64,000 nucleotides of DNA from Mucilaginibacter frigoritolerans (lineage in GTDB: Bacteria; Bacteroidota; Bacteroidia; Sphingobacteriales; Sphingobacteriaceae). This document shows, one piece after another, positions 27,056-36,463 of this stretch (positions are counted from its first letter, which is position 1; the number at the start of each line of letters is the position of its first letter). The notes beneath the pieces were generated by a model that was given only the letters and a program-made list of their open reading frames with translations, was not told the origin of the DNA and did no database searches. The position numbers were made by a program, and so were the translations under genes. The stretch lies in assembly GCF_007830615.1 (NCBI RefSeq), contig NZ_VLLI01000015.1, positions 1 through 64,000 of the forward strand. Reading direction: 5' to 3'.

Positions 27056-27357
27056 TGTTAATCAATAGCGCAATATTTAACTAATAAGGCTATTTTCACA
27101 ACTACAGGTTTAACAACCATGGCGATTTTCATAAAAGTTACAAAAATAAACAGCACTCGCAACCCGTGTTTTAACGGTATTTTAAGTTCAGGTTCTTTTT
27201 AATTTTATAAATAAGGGGCACATTTTTAATCATTAGGCAATTTACATATTAATATATAGTTTATAAATATTTAATTTTAGGCAATTGCATGTGAGTGAAT
27301 TTTTTGTGCTCCTTTGCGTATTGAATTTTAGAAATCCATCCTTAACTCTTTCAGAAT
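27056..27357. other. Divergent intergenic region between the multi-PAS kinase and the sigma-54 activator
   Basis: 302 AT-rich bases. I looked for the TTCCA-N5-TGGAA repeat, TGGCAY elements and TAnnTTTG boxes and saw no convincing example. It must hold the promoters of both operons, so these two regulators do not appear to belong to the inverted-repeat regulon. Confidence 0.5.
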
Positions 27358-28704
27358 ATGAGTGCTTATAATATTTTTATTGTTGAAGACAATCGCTGGT
27401 ATGGGGAAATTCTCCAATATCATATTAGTTTAAACCCCGATTATAAAGTAACACGTTTTGAAACTGGAAAAGAGCTATTGGATAAATTGTACCTACAGCC
27501 CGATTTAATAACACTTGATTTTTCACTGCCTGATATGCTTGGCGACAAGCTTTACCTAAAAATAAGAGAAGTAAATTCGCAGATTCCGGTTATCGTGATC
27601 AGTGCACAAGAGAATATTGCGGTGGCGGTTAGCTTGTTAAAGATGGGGGTAAGTGATTACCTGGTAAAAGATGAATCGACCAAAGATTTGTTATGGAACA
27701 GTATTATTAAGATACGGGAAACACAGTCGTTAAAAAAGGAAGTGGAAATACTGCGGGAAGAGCTTGGCCAAAAATTTTCTTTTGAGAAAACTATTATAGG
27801 CCAGAGTGATGTATTAAAGAAGATTTTTGGGATGATGGAAAAGGCATCCAAAACAAATATAAACGTATCCATTACGGGTGAAACCGGTACCGGGAAAGAA
27901 GTAGTTGCAAAGGGCATACATTATAATAGCGAACGCAAAAAGAAAGCTTTTGTGCCTGTAAACATGGCTGCTATACCACGCGAATTAATTGAGAGTGAAT
28001 TATTTGGATACGAAAAAGGGGCATTTACTGGCGCAGTAGCGCGCAAAACAGGCAAGTTTGAAGAAGCAAACGGTGGTACCATTTTTTTGGATGAGATTGC
28101 CGAACTTGATTTAGCTGTTCAAAGCAAAATATTACGCGTTTTACAAGAGCGTGAAGTGGTAAGGGTTGGGGGCAATGAAAAAATCAAATTGGACATCCGC
28201 GTAATTGTAGCCACGCATAAAAATTTGGCAGAAGAAGTAAAAAAAGGAAATTTCAGAGAAGATCTGTATTACAGGATAATTGGTTTGCCAATAGAACTTC
28301 CCCCATTAAGGCAACGTGGAAATGACATATTGATTCTTGCAAAATACTTTGTTGATGACTTTGCCAGGCAAAATAAAATGGGTGCTATTACCATGTTGCA
28401 GGAAGCAAAAAACAAATTATTACACTACCATTTTCCGGGAAATGTACGGGAACTAAAAGCCATAATTGATTTAGCCGCCGTAATGTGCGACAATAATGAG
28501 ATTAAGGCCGATGATATTACTTTTAACTCAACCAAAAAAGATAATGTGTTTGTAATGGAAGGTAGAACCCTGCGTGAACAAACCTGCGAGATTATTAAAA
28601 TATACCTTCACAAATACAATGATGATGTAATTGCCACAGCCCAGGCACTTGATATTGGCAAGAGCACTATTTATAAAATGATTCAAAGCGGTGAATTAAA
28701 CTAA
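27358..28704 (+). CDS. NtrC-family response regulator, sigma-54 activator
   Basis: A 448-residue protein with three domains. The receiver (1-120) has the acidic pair in VEDNRW and Asp54 in LDFSLPD, with KD in place of KP. The AAA+ domain (about 143-370) has Walker A GETGTGKE (174-181), the sigma-54-contacting loop GAFTGA (221-226), Walker B TIFLDE (241-246) and the arginine region RQRGND. The C-terminal Fis-type helix-turn-helix is ATAQALDIGKSTIYKMIQSG. An intact GAFTGA means it should open RpoN promoters. It is the only such activator in the window. The next gene on the same strand, 148 bases on, is a hybrid kinase whose promoter region has one of the five activator sites. It is thus the best candidate to bind them. 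Confidence 0.93.
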   Translation: MSAYNIFIVEDNRWYGEILQYHISLNPDYKVTRFETGKELLDKLYLQPDLITLDFSLPDMLGDKLYLKIREVNSQIPVIVISAQENIAVAVSLLKMGVSDYLVKDESTKDLLWNSIIKIRETQSLKKEVEILREELGQKFSFEKTIIGQSDVLKKIFGMMEKASKTNINVSITGETGTGKEVVAKGIHYNSERKKKAFVPVNMAAIPRELIESELFGYEKGAFTGAVARKTGKFEEANGGTIFLDEIAELDLAVQSKILRVLQEREVVRVGGNEKIKLDIRVIVATHKNLAEEVKKGNFREDLYYRIIGLPIELPPLRQRGNDILILAKYFVDDFARQNKMGAITMLQEAKNKLLHYHFPGNVRELKAIIDLAAVMCDNNEIKADDITFNSTKKDNVFVMEGRTLREQTCEIIKIYLHKYNDDVIATAQALDIGKSTIYKMIQSGELN

Positions 28705-28728
28705 AGGATTTCCGTAATTGAGATTTTT

Positions 28729-28743
28729 TTCCAAAATATAGAA
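28729..28743. promoter_or_regulatory. Inverted-repeat activator site 5 (TTCCA-N5-TAGAA)
   Basis: The sequence is TTCCA-AAATA-TAGAA, with the same single change (TGGAA to TAGAA) as site 1. Its centre is 73 bases from the GG of the element at 28808-28823, matching the 74 bases seen at the minus-strand EPS promoter. Confidence 0.5.
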
Positions 28744-28807
28744 TAACACATCAGGTCAATTAGCGTATATACCCTGTTATTAGTCAAATTAACCCCAATA
28801 TATTACT

Positions 28808-28823
28808 TGGTACAGTTTTTAGC
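28808..28823 (+). promoter_or_regulatory. Promoter-like element of the hybrid kinase/FIST operon
   Basis: The sequence is TGGTACAGTTTTTAGC. It shares TTGGTAYAGTTTT with the minus-strand EPS element at 17058-17071. The GG-to-GC spacing is 11, one longer than the sigma-54 norm, so a sigma-54 assignment is weak here and rests on the shared context. Confidence 0.4.
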
Positions 28824-28851
28824 TGCATAAGGAAATTACGGTTGCTAAAAC

Positions 28852-31800
28852 ATGGACACAAAAAATTTGGGAAATGATGATTTTACGCGTAAGGGGGCGA
28901 TGCAACATTTATTGCAGCTTTCGCTGGTGGCTAGCTCAAATGATAACGGGGTGGTATTTAACACTGCTGACGGTAAAATATTTTGGGTAAATGACAGTTT
29001 TTGTAGGTTAACAGGCTATCCTTACGACGAAATTATAGGCAAGATGACACTTGATTTTTGCCGGGGGCCATTAACTGATGACTCGGTGTTAACTGGCATT
29101 GCAAAATCTATTGGGAAAAAAAGTTCATTTACAGAAGAATTAATACATTACAGAAAAGATGGTACCTGGTTTTGGGGAAGAGTAAACGGAAAACTATTTA
29201 AAAGCGGCAAAAACCAGGAAGCAAGATGCTTTGCCATAGTGGAAGACATTACCCTTGAAAAGCAGAAAGAAGAGAAACTTGAAGTTTTATCAAAAATTGC
29301 AGAAGATAACCTTAACCCCGTAATATTAACCGATGAAAAAGGGTTGATTACCTGGGTTAATAAAAGCTTTACCAAAGTAACAGGTTACACGTTTAAAGAA
29401 GCATTAAATAAAAAGCCCGGTCACTTATTACAAGGCCCTGATACCGACCCAAATACCATTGCCTATTTAAAAAAACAAATAGCCAACGGCCTACACTTTA
29501 ATACCGAAATTTTAAATTATTCAAAATCGGGTAAGGCTTATTGGCTACGAATACAAGGACAACCCATACGTAATTCAAACGGAGGTTTAATGGGCTTTTT
29601 TGCTGTTGAAGAAAATATCACCAGTGAAAAAAATGCATCAGAATTGATTAAAGAATCAGAAGCAAGATTCAGGCTTGTACTTGAAAAAATTGGTGATAAT
29701 GTTTGGGAGCACAATTTACAAACCGGAAAAACTATATTTTCAAAAACGAGCAGCGACCCAGGATTTGTACTTCATAAAATTAGCGGCAGCGAGATGTTTT
29801 GGTGGGATGTACATACCAGTGATGAATTAAAACTGCTTAAAACAACCTATTTAAATTACCAGACCGGATTAATTGATTCACATAGCATGGAATATCGTGT
29901 TGTTAATAGTGACGGCACTACTAAATGGATACTGGACAGGGGCGCGGTAATTGAATATGATTTAAAGGGCAAACCATTAAGAATAAGCGGCACCCATACA
30001 GATATCTCCAAAATAAAACAAACGGAAACAGAGCTTGAGCAACGCGCCAAACAATTTAAATCGCTTTCTGAAAATATACCGGGTGTAATTTATGAATATG
30101 AATTCCGACCCGACGGTACAGAGGGTTTAAGATACATAAGCCCGGCTATTGAAAGGATATTTGGGATTAAAGCTGAAGACTTTAAAGATTATTTAAAATA
30201 CGTACAACCTGAAGACAGAGAAAGAATTATTAAAAAAAACAAGCATAGCAGGGATACGCTTGAGCCATTTTATGATGAATCACTGTTAACCATTCCTGGC
30301 GGTGGTAGTAAATGGCAGGGTGTGCATTCGTCATTTTCATATATAGCTCAAAATGGCGCAAAAGTATTTACCGGGTTTATACAGGATATTACGGAAAGAA
30401 AGAATATTGAAGAAACCCTACGAATTAACGAGGCTAAGTACCGCAATATAATAGCGAATATGAACTTAGGCCTGGTTGAAGTTGATATTGATGAATTGAT
30501 AACCTTTGCCAATAATACCTTTTGTGAAATGAGCGGTTATACCCTTAATGAGTTACTGGGTAAAAACGCATCTTTATTGCTAACCGAGGGAGATAATGAA
30601 GATATATTTAAAGAAAAGAAAAAATTACGTAAAACCGGAATTGCCGATGCTTACGAGACAAAACTCGTAAATAAAAAAGGGGAAGAAAAATGGTGGCTAA
30701 TAAGCGGGGCGCCCCGATATAACGATAAAGGCAAACTAGCTGGTTCAATTGGCATCTATCTGGACATATCTGATCAAAAGAAACAGGAAACTGAATTAAT
30801 AGAAGCAAGGAAAGGTGCTGAAAATTTGGCACATACGCAGGAGATTTTCCTCGCTAATATGAGTCATGAGATACGGACACCAATGAATGCCATAATGGGC
30901 ATGAGTAACCAACTGTCAAAAACAAACCTGGCCGCTGAACAACGGTTTTTTCTTGATGTTATTCATTCAGCCTCTGAGAACTTATTGGTAATAATTAATG
31001 ATATACTTGACCTTTCAAAAATTGAGGCAGGTAAACTGAATATTGAGAATATCGGCTTTGAGCCAAAAGAATCTGCTAAGCGGGTTATCCAGGTACTGGC
31101 ACACAAAGCCGAAGAAAAAGGCCTCACACTGCGTAACTCATACTTTGATACAAACATTTCGCCTGTTTTAATTGGCGACCCTTACCGTTTAAACCAGGTA
31201 CTGCTTAACCTTATTAGCAATGCTATAAAATTTACTGAGATGGGGGTAATTGATTTAACATTTAAATTGCTGAATGATAGTCACACATCCCAGTTAATTC
31301 AAATAGAAGTTGTTGATACCGGAGTTGGCATGGATGAATCTTATTTAACCCATCTTTTTGATAAATTCAGTCAGGAGTCTGGCTCGGTGAGCCGGCGGTA
31401 CGGGGGTTCAGGCCTGGGTATGAGTATTTGTAAAGATTTGGTTGAGCTGATGAACGGGGAAATTTATGCCGAAAGCAAAAAAAACGAAGGCACCAGGGTT
31501 ACCAGCATTCTGAAGTTAAAAAAAGGTCGCTACGAAGATCTGGTAGAAAAGGTTAAGGTTCAATTCAGGCCTGATTTTTTAAAGGACAAACAGATATTGG
31601 TAACCGATGATAATGAATTGAACCGCCTTGTGGCCTCTATTATATTGCAGAATTATGGAGCAAACGTAACTGAATCTGCAAACGGAAGTAATAGCATAGA
31701 ATTGATAAAAAAACGAAGTTTTGATGTAGTTTTAATGGATATACAAATGCCCGGCATTAATGGATTTGACGCAACACGGATAATTCGTAAAACTGGTTAT

Positions 31801-32325
31801 AACTATCCCATTGTAGCACTTACTGCACAAGCTATTAAAGGAGAGCGGGAAAAGTGCTTAGCGGCAGGCATGGACGATTATATTACAAAACCAATTAACG
31901 AGGAAGAATTTTTAAGTATGCTGGATAAATGGACTAAACATCCTAATCCTTCAACACAATTAATAGATGAAATTATGGGCGAACAACAATTATATGATTT
32001 ATCATCCCTAAAAGCAATAAGCAGAGGGAATGAAACATTTATGCAAAAAATGGTAAACATATTTTGCGAACAAACGCCAATAATGTTAAAAGAAATGGAA
32101 GCCGCCAGCCTTGTAAATGACTTGGATAAAATAAGTAAAACGGCACATCAAATGAAGCCCAGCATTGATAATTTAAATATTGTATCACTAAAACAACTGG
32201 TAAGGGATATTGAAAATGCAGTAAGTGAAGACGCAGACAATACAACATTGCAACAAAAGCTTGATACTTTAAAAAGCACCCTCTTAAATGTAATTGATAA
32301 ATTAAAAATAGAATATCCAGCATAA
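28852..32325 (+). CDS. Multi-PAS hybrid histidine kinase with receiver and HPt domains
   Basis: A 1157-residue soluble hybrid kinase. Five PAS domains (starting near 25, 145, 275, 400 and 530, with FCRLTGYPYDEIIGK and FTKVTGYTFKEAL typical) lead to HisKA (His in NMSHEIRTPMNAIMGM, about 675) and HATPase_c (VVDTGVGMD, GGSGLGMSICKDLVE). A receiver follows (LVTDDNELN, Asp in VVLMDIQMPGING, KP in YITKPINEEE), then a C-terminal HPt domain (His in AHQMKPSIDNL). All phosphorelay steps are in one chain. It is 148 bases downstream of the sigma-54 activator gene and 7 bases upstream of the FIST gene. Its promoter region has an activator site, which would give feedback if the neighbouring activator binds there. 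Confidence 0.9.
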   Translation: MDTKNLGNDDFTRKGAMQHLLQLSLVASSNDNGVVFNTADGKIFWVNDSFCRLTGYPYDEIIGKMTLDFCRGPLTDDSVLTGIAKSIGKKSSFTEELIHYRKDGTWFWGRVNGKLFKSGKNQEARCFAIVEDITLEKQKEEKLEVLSKIAEDNLNPVILTDEKGLITWVNKSFTKVTGYTFKEALNKKPGHLLQGPDTDPNTIAYLKKQIANGLHFNTEILNYSKSGKAYWLRIQGQPIRNSNGGLMGFFAVEENITSEKNASELIKESEARFRLVLEKIGDNVWEHNLQTGKTIFSKTSSDPGFVLHKISGSEMFWWDVHTSDELKLLKTTYLNYQTGLIDSHSMEYRVVNSDGTTKWILDRGAVIEYDLKGKPLRISGTHTDISKIKQTETELEQRAKQFKSLSENIPGVIYEYEFRPDGTEGLRYISPAIERIFGIKAEDFKDYLKYVQPEDRERIIKKNKHSRDTLEPFYDESLLTIPGGGSKWQGVHSSFSYIAQNGAKVFTGFIQDITERKNIEETLRINEAKYRNIIANMNLGLVEVDIDELITFANNTFCEMSGYTLNELLGKNASLLLTEGDNEDIFKEKKKLRKTGIADAYETKLVNKKGEEKWWLISGAPRYNDKGKLAGSIGIYLDISDQKKQETELIEARKGAENLAHTQEIFLANMSHEIRTPMNAIMGMSNQLSKTNLAAEQRFFLDVIHSASENLLVIINDILDLSKIEAGKLNIENIGFEPKESAKRVIQVLAHKAEEKGLTLRNSYFDTNISPVLIGDPYRLNQVLLNLISNAIKFTEMGVIDLTFKLLNDSHTSQLIQIEVVDTGVGMDESYLTHLFDKFSQESGSVSRRYGGSGLGMSICKDLVELMNGEIYAESKKNEGTRVTSILKLKKGRYEDLVEKVKVQFRPDFLKDKQILVTDDNELNRLVASIILQNYGANVTESANGSNSIELIKKRSFDVVLMDIQMPGINGFDATRIIRKTGYNYPIVALTAQAIKGEREKCLAAGMDDYITKPINEEEFLSMLDKWTKHPNPSTQLIDEIMGEQQLYDLSSLKAISRGNETFMQKMVNIFCEQTPIMLKEMEAASLVNDLDKISKTAHQMKPSIDNLNIVSLKQLVRDIENAVSEDADNTTLQQKLDTLKSTLLNVIDKLKIEYPA

Positions 32326-32332
32326 AATCAAC

Positions 32333-33475
32333 ATGAAAGTAGCTCAAAAATTATACTGTGGAGGGATAACTACCTACCAGGCCGGAGATGAAATTAATAG
32401 TAATGGCAATTTGCTTATTTTAGGGTTTGGCGCTAAAGATGTATTACTTGAACAGGATATTTACGCCACCTTGAACAATAGCTATCCTTCAGCTAATATT
32501 GTATTGTGTTCAACCTCTGGCGAAATTTATGATGATGCCGTTTTGGACAACACGGTTACCATTATTATAATGGAGTTTGAAAACACTTTGGTTAAAACGG
32601 TAAGTTTGAATATAAAAGACCAACCAAATAGCTTTGAAGCCGGCAAAATGCTTTTCGATAAATTAAATGATGCAGAGCTAAGCTATGTGATGATAATATC
32701 AGACGGGGGCCTGGTAAATGGCAGCGAACTGGTTAGGGGTATTGAACAGGCAAACACTCATAATATACCGGTTACCGGGGGCCTGGCTGGAGATGGCGAT
32801 AAATTTAATTACACAGTTGTAGGCTGTAATGAAAAACCCAAGAAAGGGAATATTGTTGCCGTGGGCTTTTATGGCAAAAGCTTAAAAATTGGTCATGCTT
32901 CTATGGGCGGTTGGGAAATATTCGGCCCTGAAAAAAAGGTTACACGTTCGGCTTCAAACCGACTTTATGAAATAGATAATAAGAGTGCGCTGGAATTGTA
33001 TAAGCAATACCTTGGTAAATATGCTGATGAGCTACCCGGATCGGCCCTGCTATTCCCCCTTTATGTACGGCCAGAGGGCACCAATAACGCGGTTGTACGT
33101 ACCATCCTATCAATAGATAATGATGAACAAAGCATGATATTTGCAGGTGATATTCCAGAGGGTTCATATGTAAGGTTTATGAAAGCCAATTTTGATAAAT
33201 TAATTGATGCGGCAACACATGCTGCATCAAAAGCGCTTAGCCAGTTTCCGGCTAAACCCAAACTGGCATTACTTATAAGCTGTGTGGGCCGTAAACTGAT
33301 ACTTGGAAAACGAATTGATGAGGAAATTGAAGCAGTAAAAGATATATTTGGTGAAGGCACAATGCTATCCGGTTTTTATTCATACGGAGAAATATCCCCT
33401 TTAAATACAAATGCCAAGTGTGAGCTGCATAATCAAACCATGACAATTACTACCTTTGACGAAGAAATTAATTAG
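32333..33475 (+). CDS. FIST domain sensory protein
   Basis: A 380-residue soluble protein with a FIST_N domain (about 20-215; LILGFGAKDVLLEQDIYATL, STSGEIYDDAVLDN, VTGGLAGDG) and a FIST_C domain (about 225-365; SALLFPLYVRPEG through LISCVGRKLILGKR and GFYSYGEISP). FIST domains are predicted to bind small ligands such as amino acids and usually sit beside or within signalling proteins. The gene lies 7 bases after a hybrid kinase and 1 base before another, so it very likely supplies sensory input to one or both. The ligand cannot be read from the sequence. Confidence 0.88.
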   Translation: MKVAQKLYCGGITTYQAGDEINSNGNLLILGFGAKDVLLEQDIYATLNNSYPSANIVLCSTSGEIYDDAVLDNTVTIIIMEFENTLVKTVSLNIKDQPNSFEAGKMLFDKLNDAELSYVMIISDGGLVNGSELVRGIEQANTHNIPVTGGLAGDGDKFNYTVVGCNEKPKKGNIVAVGFYGKSLKIGHASMGGWEIFGPEKKVTRSASNRLYEIDNKSALELYKQYLGKYADELPGSALLFPLYVRPEGTNNAVVRTILSIDNDEQSMIFAGDIPEGSYVRFMKANFDKLIDAATHAASKALSQFPAKPKLALLISCVGRKLILGKRIDEEIEAVKDIFGEGTMLSGFYSYGEISPLNTNAKCELHNQTMTITTFDEEIN

Positions 33476-33476
33476 C

Positions 33477-34976
33477 ATGCCTGACCATAAGCTATTAAAC
33501 AAACAACTTAAAAAGTACTCGAGCCCGGATTTAATTGCTAATAAACATTTTATCCGCTTTATTGAAGCGGTAAATGACTCTTATGCAGCGTATGATCGGG
33601 ATAAAGAGTTGTCTGACCATGCTTTTATGGTAAGCCAGCAAGAGTTTGGTGAAATTAATCAGCGGCTGATAGAAGAAGTTGAACTGAGAAAGCTATCTAT
33701 AAAAAAGCTTAAAGAAACATTTAATAATATAAAAACAGATACCGGGGAAAGATTTGGTGGTAATGATGATGATTTACTGGAAATTGTTGACCTTTTAAAT
33801 GAGGAAATAACCAGGCGCAAAGAAGTTGAATTACAACTGCTGATAGCAAAAGAAGCAGCAGAAAAAGCAAGTTTAGCCAAATCTGAATTTCTTTCAATAA
33901 TAAGCCACGAAATACGTACGCCATTAAATGCTGTTATTGGTATGGGGCATCTGCTGCTTAAAAGCAATCCGCGGCCCGATCAGCTTGATAACCTTGAAGC
34001 CTTAAAAACCTCATCGGATAATTTACTGGTGCTGATAAATGACATCCTTGACTTTAATAAAATAGAGGCTGGAAAACTCAATTTAGAGGAAGCTCCGTTT
34101 AATATTAAAAAGCTGTTAAAAGACATTGTTTCTGCGAATACCAATGGCGCAAATGAGCGGGAAAACAGGGTGTCGTTAGTAATTGACGAAAGGGTGCCTG
34201 AATATTTTATGGGCGATGCTTTAAGATTGGGCCAGGTATTAAATAACCTGATATCGAACGCTATTAAGTTTACTCACCGGGGCTTTATTTCAGTACGTGT
34301 TGACTTACAAAAGTTAAAGCAGGATTCGGCTCTACTCTACTTTTCTGTTCATGATACAGGGGTTGGAATAGCTAAAGAAAACCTGACCAATATTTTTACA
34401 CCGTTTATGCAGGCCTCTACCTCCATTACTAGGCAATATGGAGGCACGGGCCTGGGTCTTGCTATAACCCGCAGGATACTTGGATTATTTAACAGCGATA
34501 TAAAAGTTGAATCGGAATTAGGAAAGGGGTCAAAATTTCATTTCACACTGGAATTAAACATTGTTGACGCTGACCAGATAAACCAACTGGAAAATGATAT
34601 AGCCGGGTTTGACTTAAAAAACAAACGCTTATTGCTGGTGGAGGATACCCTATTTAATGTTTTATATGCAACCCAATTACTTGAAGGCTGGAATGCAACG
34701 GTTGAGGTGGCCGACAATGGCGAAATTGCAGTACAAATGATGCAGCAGACAAGCTACGATATTGTATTGATGGACCTGCAAATGCCTGTAATGGATGGCT
34801 ACACAGCAACGGCCAAAATAAGAGAGTTTAATAAGGATACCCCAATTGTGGCAATAACTGCCTCTGCCGCCAGCGATGTACGCGATAAAATTCTGGAATC
34901 TGGAATGCAGGATTATATTGTAAAGCCCTTTAACCCCGACGATTTGATTTTAAAACTAAAAAAACATTTATATTAA
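33477..34976 (+). CDS. Hybrid histidine kinase paired with FIST protein
   Basis: A 499-residue soluble kinase. An N-terminal helical and coiled-coil region (about 1-125) has no PAS or membrane segments. HisKA follows (His in ISHEIRTPLNAVIGM), then HATPase_c (VHDTGVGIAKENL, YGGTGLGLAITRRIL) and a C-terminal receiver (LLVEDTLFN, Asp in VLMDLQMPVMDGY, lysine in YIVKPFNPDDL). I chose the ATG at 33477, one base after the FIST stop, rather than an upstream TTG that overlaps it. Lacking its own sensor domain, it probably relies on the FIST protein for input, the usual arrangement for FIST-kinase gene pairs. Confidence 0.88.
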   Translation: MPDHKLLNKQLKKYSSPDLIANKHFIRFIEAVNDSYAAYDRDKELSDHAFMVSQQEFGEINQRLIEEVELRKLSIKKLKETFNNIKTDTGERFGGNDDDLLEIVDLLNEEITRRKEVELQLLIAKEAAEKASLAKSEFLSIISHEIRTPLNAVIGMGHLLLKSNPRPDQLDNLEALKTSSDNLLVLINDILDFNKIEAGKLNLEEAPFNIKKLLKDIVSANTNGANERENRVSLVIDERVPEYFMGDALRLGQVLNNLISNAIKFTHRGFISVRVDLQKLKQDSALLYFSVHDTGVGIAKENLTNIFTPFMQASTSITRQYGGTGLGLAITRRILGLFNSDIKVESELGKGSKFHFTLELNIVDADQINQLENDIAGFDLKNKRLLLVEDTLFNVLYATQLLEGWNATVEVADNGEIAVQMMQQTSYDIVLMDLQMPVMDGYTATAKIREFNKDTPIVAITASAASDVRDKILESGMQDYIVKPFNPDDLILKLKKHLY

Positions 34977-35020
34977 TACCCTTTATGTACCCACCCTGTG
35001 TATGTAGTGGAGCGCAATAA

Positions 35021-35051
35021 CAAAGCCCCCCAGCAATGCTGAGAGGCTTTG
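35021..35051. terminator. Bidirectional hairpin between convergent genes
   Basis: CAAAGCC...GGCTTTG (7 pairs) encloses an inner CAGC/GCTG stem. It lies between the hybrid kinase (plus) and the catalase-like gene (minus). T-rich sequence follows only on the minus strand (TTTGTTATTG), so it fits best as the end of the catalase-like transcript. Confidence 0.6.
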
Positions 35052-35139
35052 GGTGAGTTACAAAATAGCGCGATGCTTTAGTTGATTTTTTATAGAAGTT
35101 AAAACTTTGAAATTTCTGTAAAGAATTTATCATACAAAA

Positions 35140-36168
35140 CTATGGTTCTTGAGTGGGTGTCTTATTCAATTCGCGTCTTACCCGGCTAATTCTTTCATAT
35201 ACAATTTTGCGAACCCTGTTTAAACAGCCTAGTGGTCTATGTTCGGCTAAAGTATGCCAGGGGTTAAATGATAAATTCTCTCCTAAATCATCTAATTCCT
35301 GTGTTTGAAAATTTTGCTTTGGTATTCGTATAGTTGCTACCTCATAGAGTGGCGCCTGTTGTTCATTCCATTCTACAGTATAGTCTTCTACACTCATATC
35401 ATTGAACGTTTTGGGCTGCAAATAAAATTTAAAGATTACATCTTCTTTGTTCAATGTATTTTGCATAGCTGCCCGCAAAAAATTATCATCTGCTTTTTGT
35501 GGCGAGAAGTCTGTGTGGGCATATGCAGGTTTTACACAAAACTTTACAGCTATCTTATTAACTCCTGTACCTAATTGATAAGGAGAAATAGAGTTATACC
35601 TGATTTGTAACGGATTAGTTATTTTACCGCCATTAAATTTGCTTGCAAGCATCAGTCCCCGAAGGCCTAACACAAAAGGCAATGATAATTTGTCAAAAAT
35701 ATTACCATTAATTCTTTTCATCACAGCCAAATATGTGTCGGGGTTACTTGTAAAAAACGCAGTATGGTTTTGCATTACAAAGTCTTGCGTAGATGCCTCT
35801 TTGGCGTTATCCAATACTTTTACTCCGGGCACATTCAGTAATTTTATTGCCATGCCTCTGCCATCAGGTTTTTTATCCGAACGGTTTGGTAAGGCTGAAC
35901 CGTTGGAATATCGGATATAAGCCTGGTAAATTTTTCCTGGTACAAATATTCCATGTGAAAAAGGAGCAGGGATATCTTGGTTTACGATAAATTCAGCTTT
36001 TACTAAACCAGTCAGTTTCGCATGAACATCCCTTTTTACAGTACCTGTTTGGTATTGTTTGCGAAGGTCTTTTTCAATTGTATCGGCTGTTTCAAATGCA
36101 ATTTTTTCTTCATTTGGAAAGAGTTTTTCGCCTAAGCTTTCATCGGCAACTTGATAAGATATTTTCAT
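35140..36168 (-). CDS. Catalase-family haem protein (small)
   Basis: A 342-residue protein, shorter than true catalases (about 480 or more). The distal His is in RDVHAKLTGLV, then come YIRYSNGSA and DGRGMAIKL, the catalase Asn in DFVMQNHTAFF, and the C-terminal segment NPWHTLAEHRPLGCLNRVRK, where the family's haem-ligand region lies. It belongs to the catalase-related mini-protein group that includes peroxide-metabolising and lipid-hydroperoxide enzymes. Sequence does not say whether it breaks down H2O2 or organic peroxides. No signal peptide is seen, so it is cytoplasmic. A Crp/Fnr-type gene lies 295 bases upstream on the same strand. Confidence 0.82.
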   Translation of the reverse strand: MKISYQVADESLGEKLFPNEEKIAFETADTIEKDLRKQYQTGTVKRDVHAKLTGLVKAEFIVNQDIPAPFSHGIFVPGKIYQAYIRYSNGSALPNRSDKKPDGRGMAIKLLNVPGVKVLDNAKEASTQDFVMQNHTAFFTSNPDTYLAVMKRINGNIFDKLSLPFVLGLRGLMLASKFNGGKITNPLQIRYNSISPYQLGTGVNKIAVKFCVKPAYAHTDFSPQKADDNFLRAAMQNTLNKEDVIFKFYLQPKTFNDMSVEDYTVEWNEQQAPLYEVATIRIPKQNFQTQELDDLGENLSFNPWHTLAEHRPLGCLNRVRKIVYERISRVRRELNKTPTQEP

Positions 36169-36463
36169 GTTATTTAATTATTCACAATAATAACTTACTA
36201 AAAATCAATACTCATTAACCCAGGTTAATATCGTATTATCAAGTTTTATTTTTTTAACGCCAATAATGAAAGCACTTGAATTGGCCACAAGGATAAAATC
36301 AGACGCTACAGAATGTAGTTGATTGAAAATATCATAATAACCTGTATCAGTCTGTTATTCCTGGATTTGAAGAATTATATTCAACTTTTAACAGTTATAG
36401 TTTTGCAAATTACCGACCCCATCAGTCAAACAAACGAGGCATCAAAGAAGTGCGGTGCCCTAA

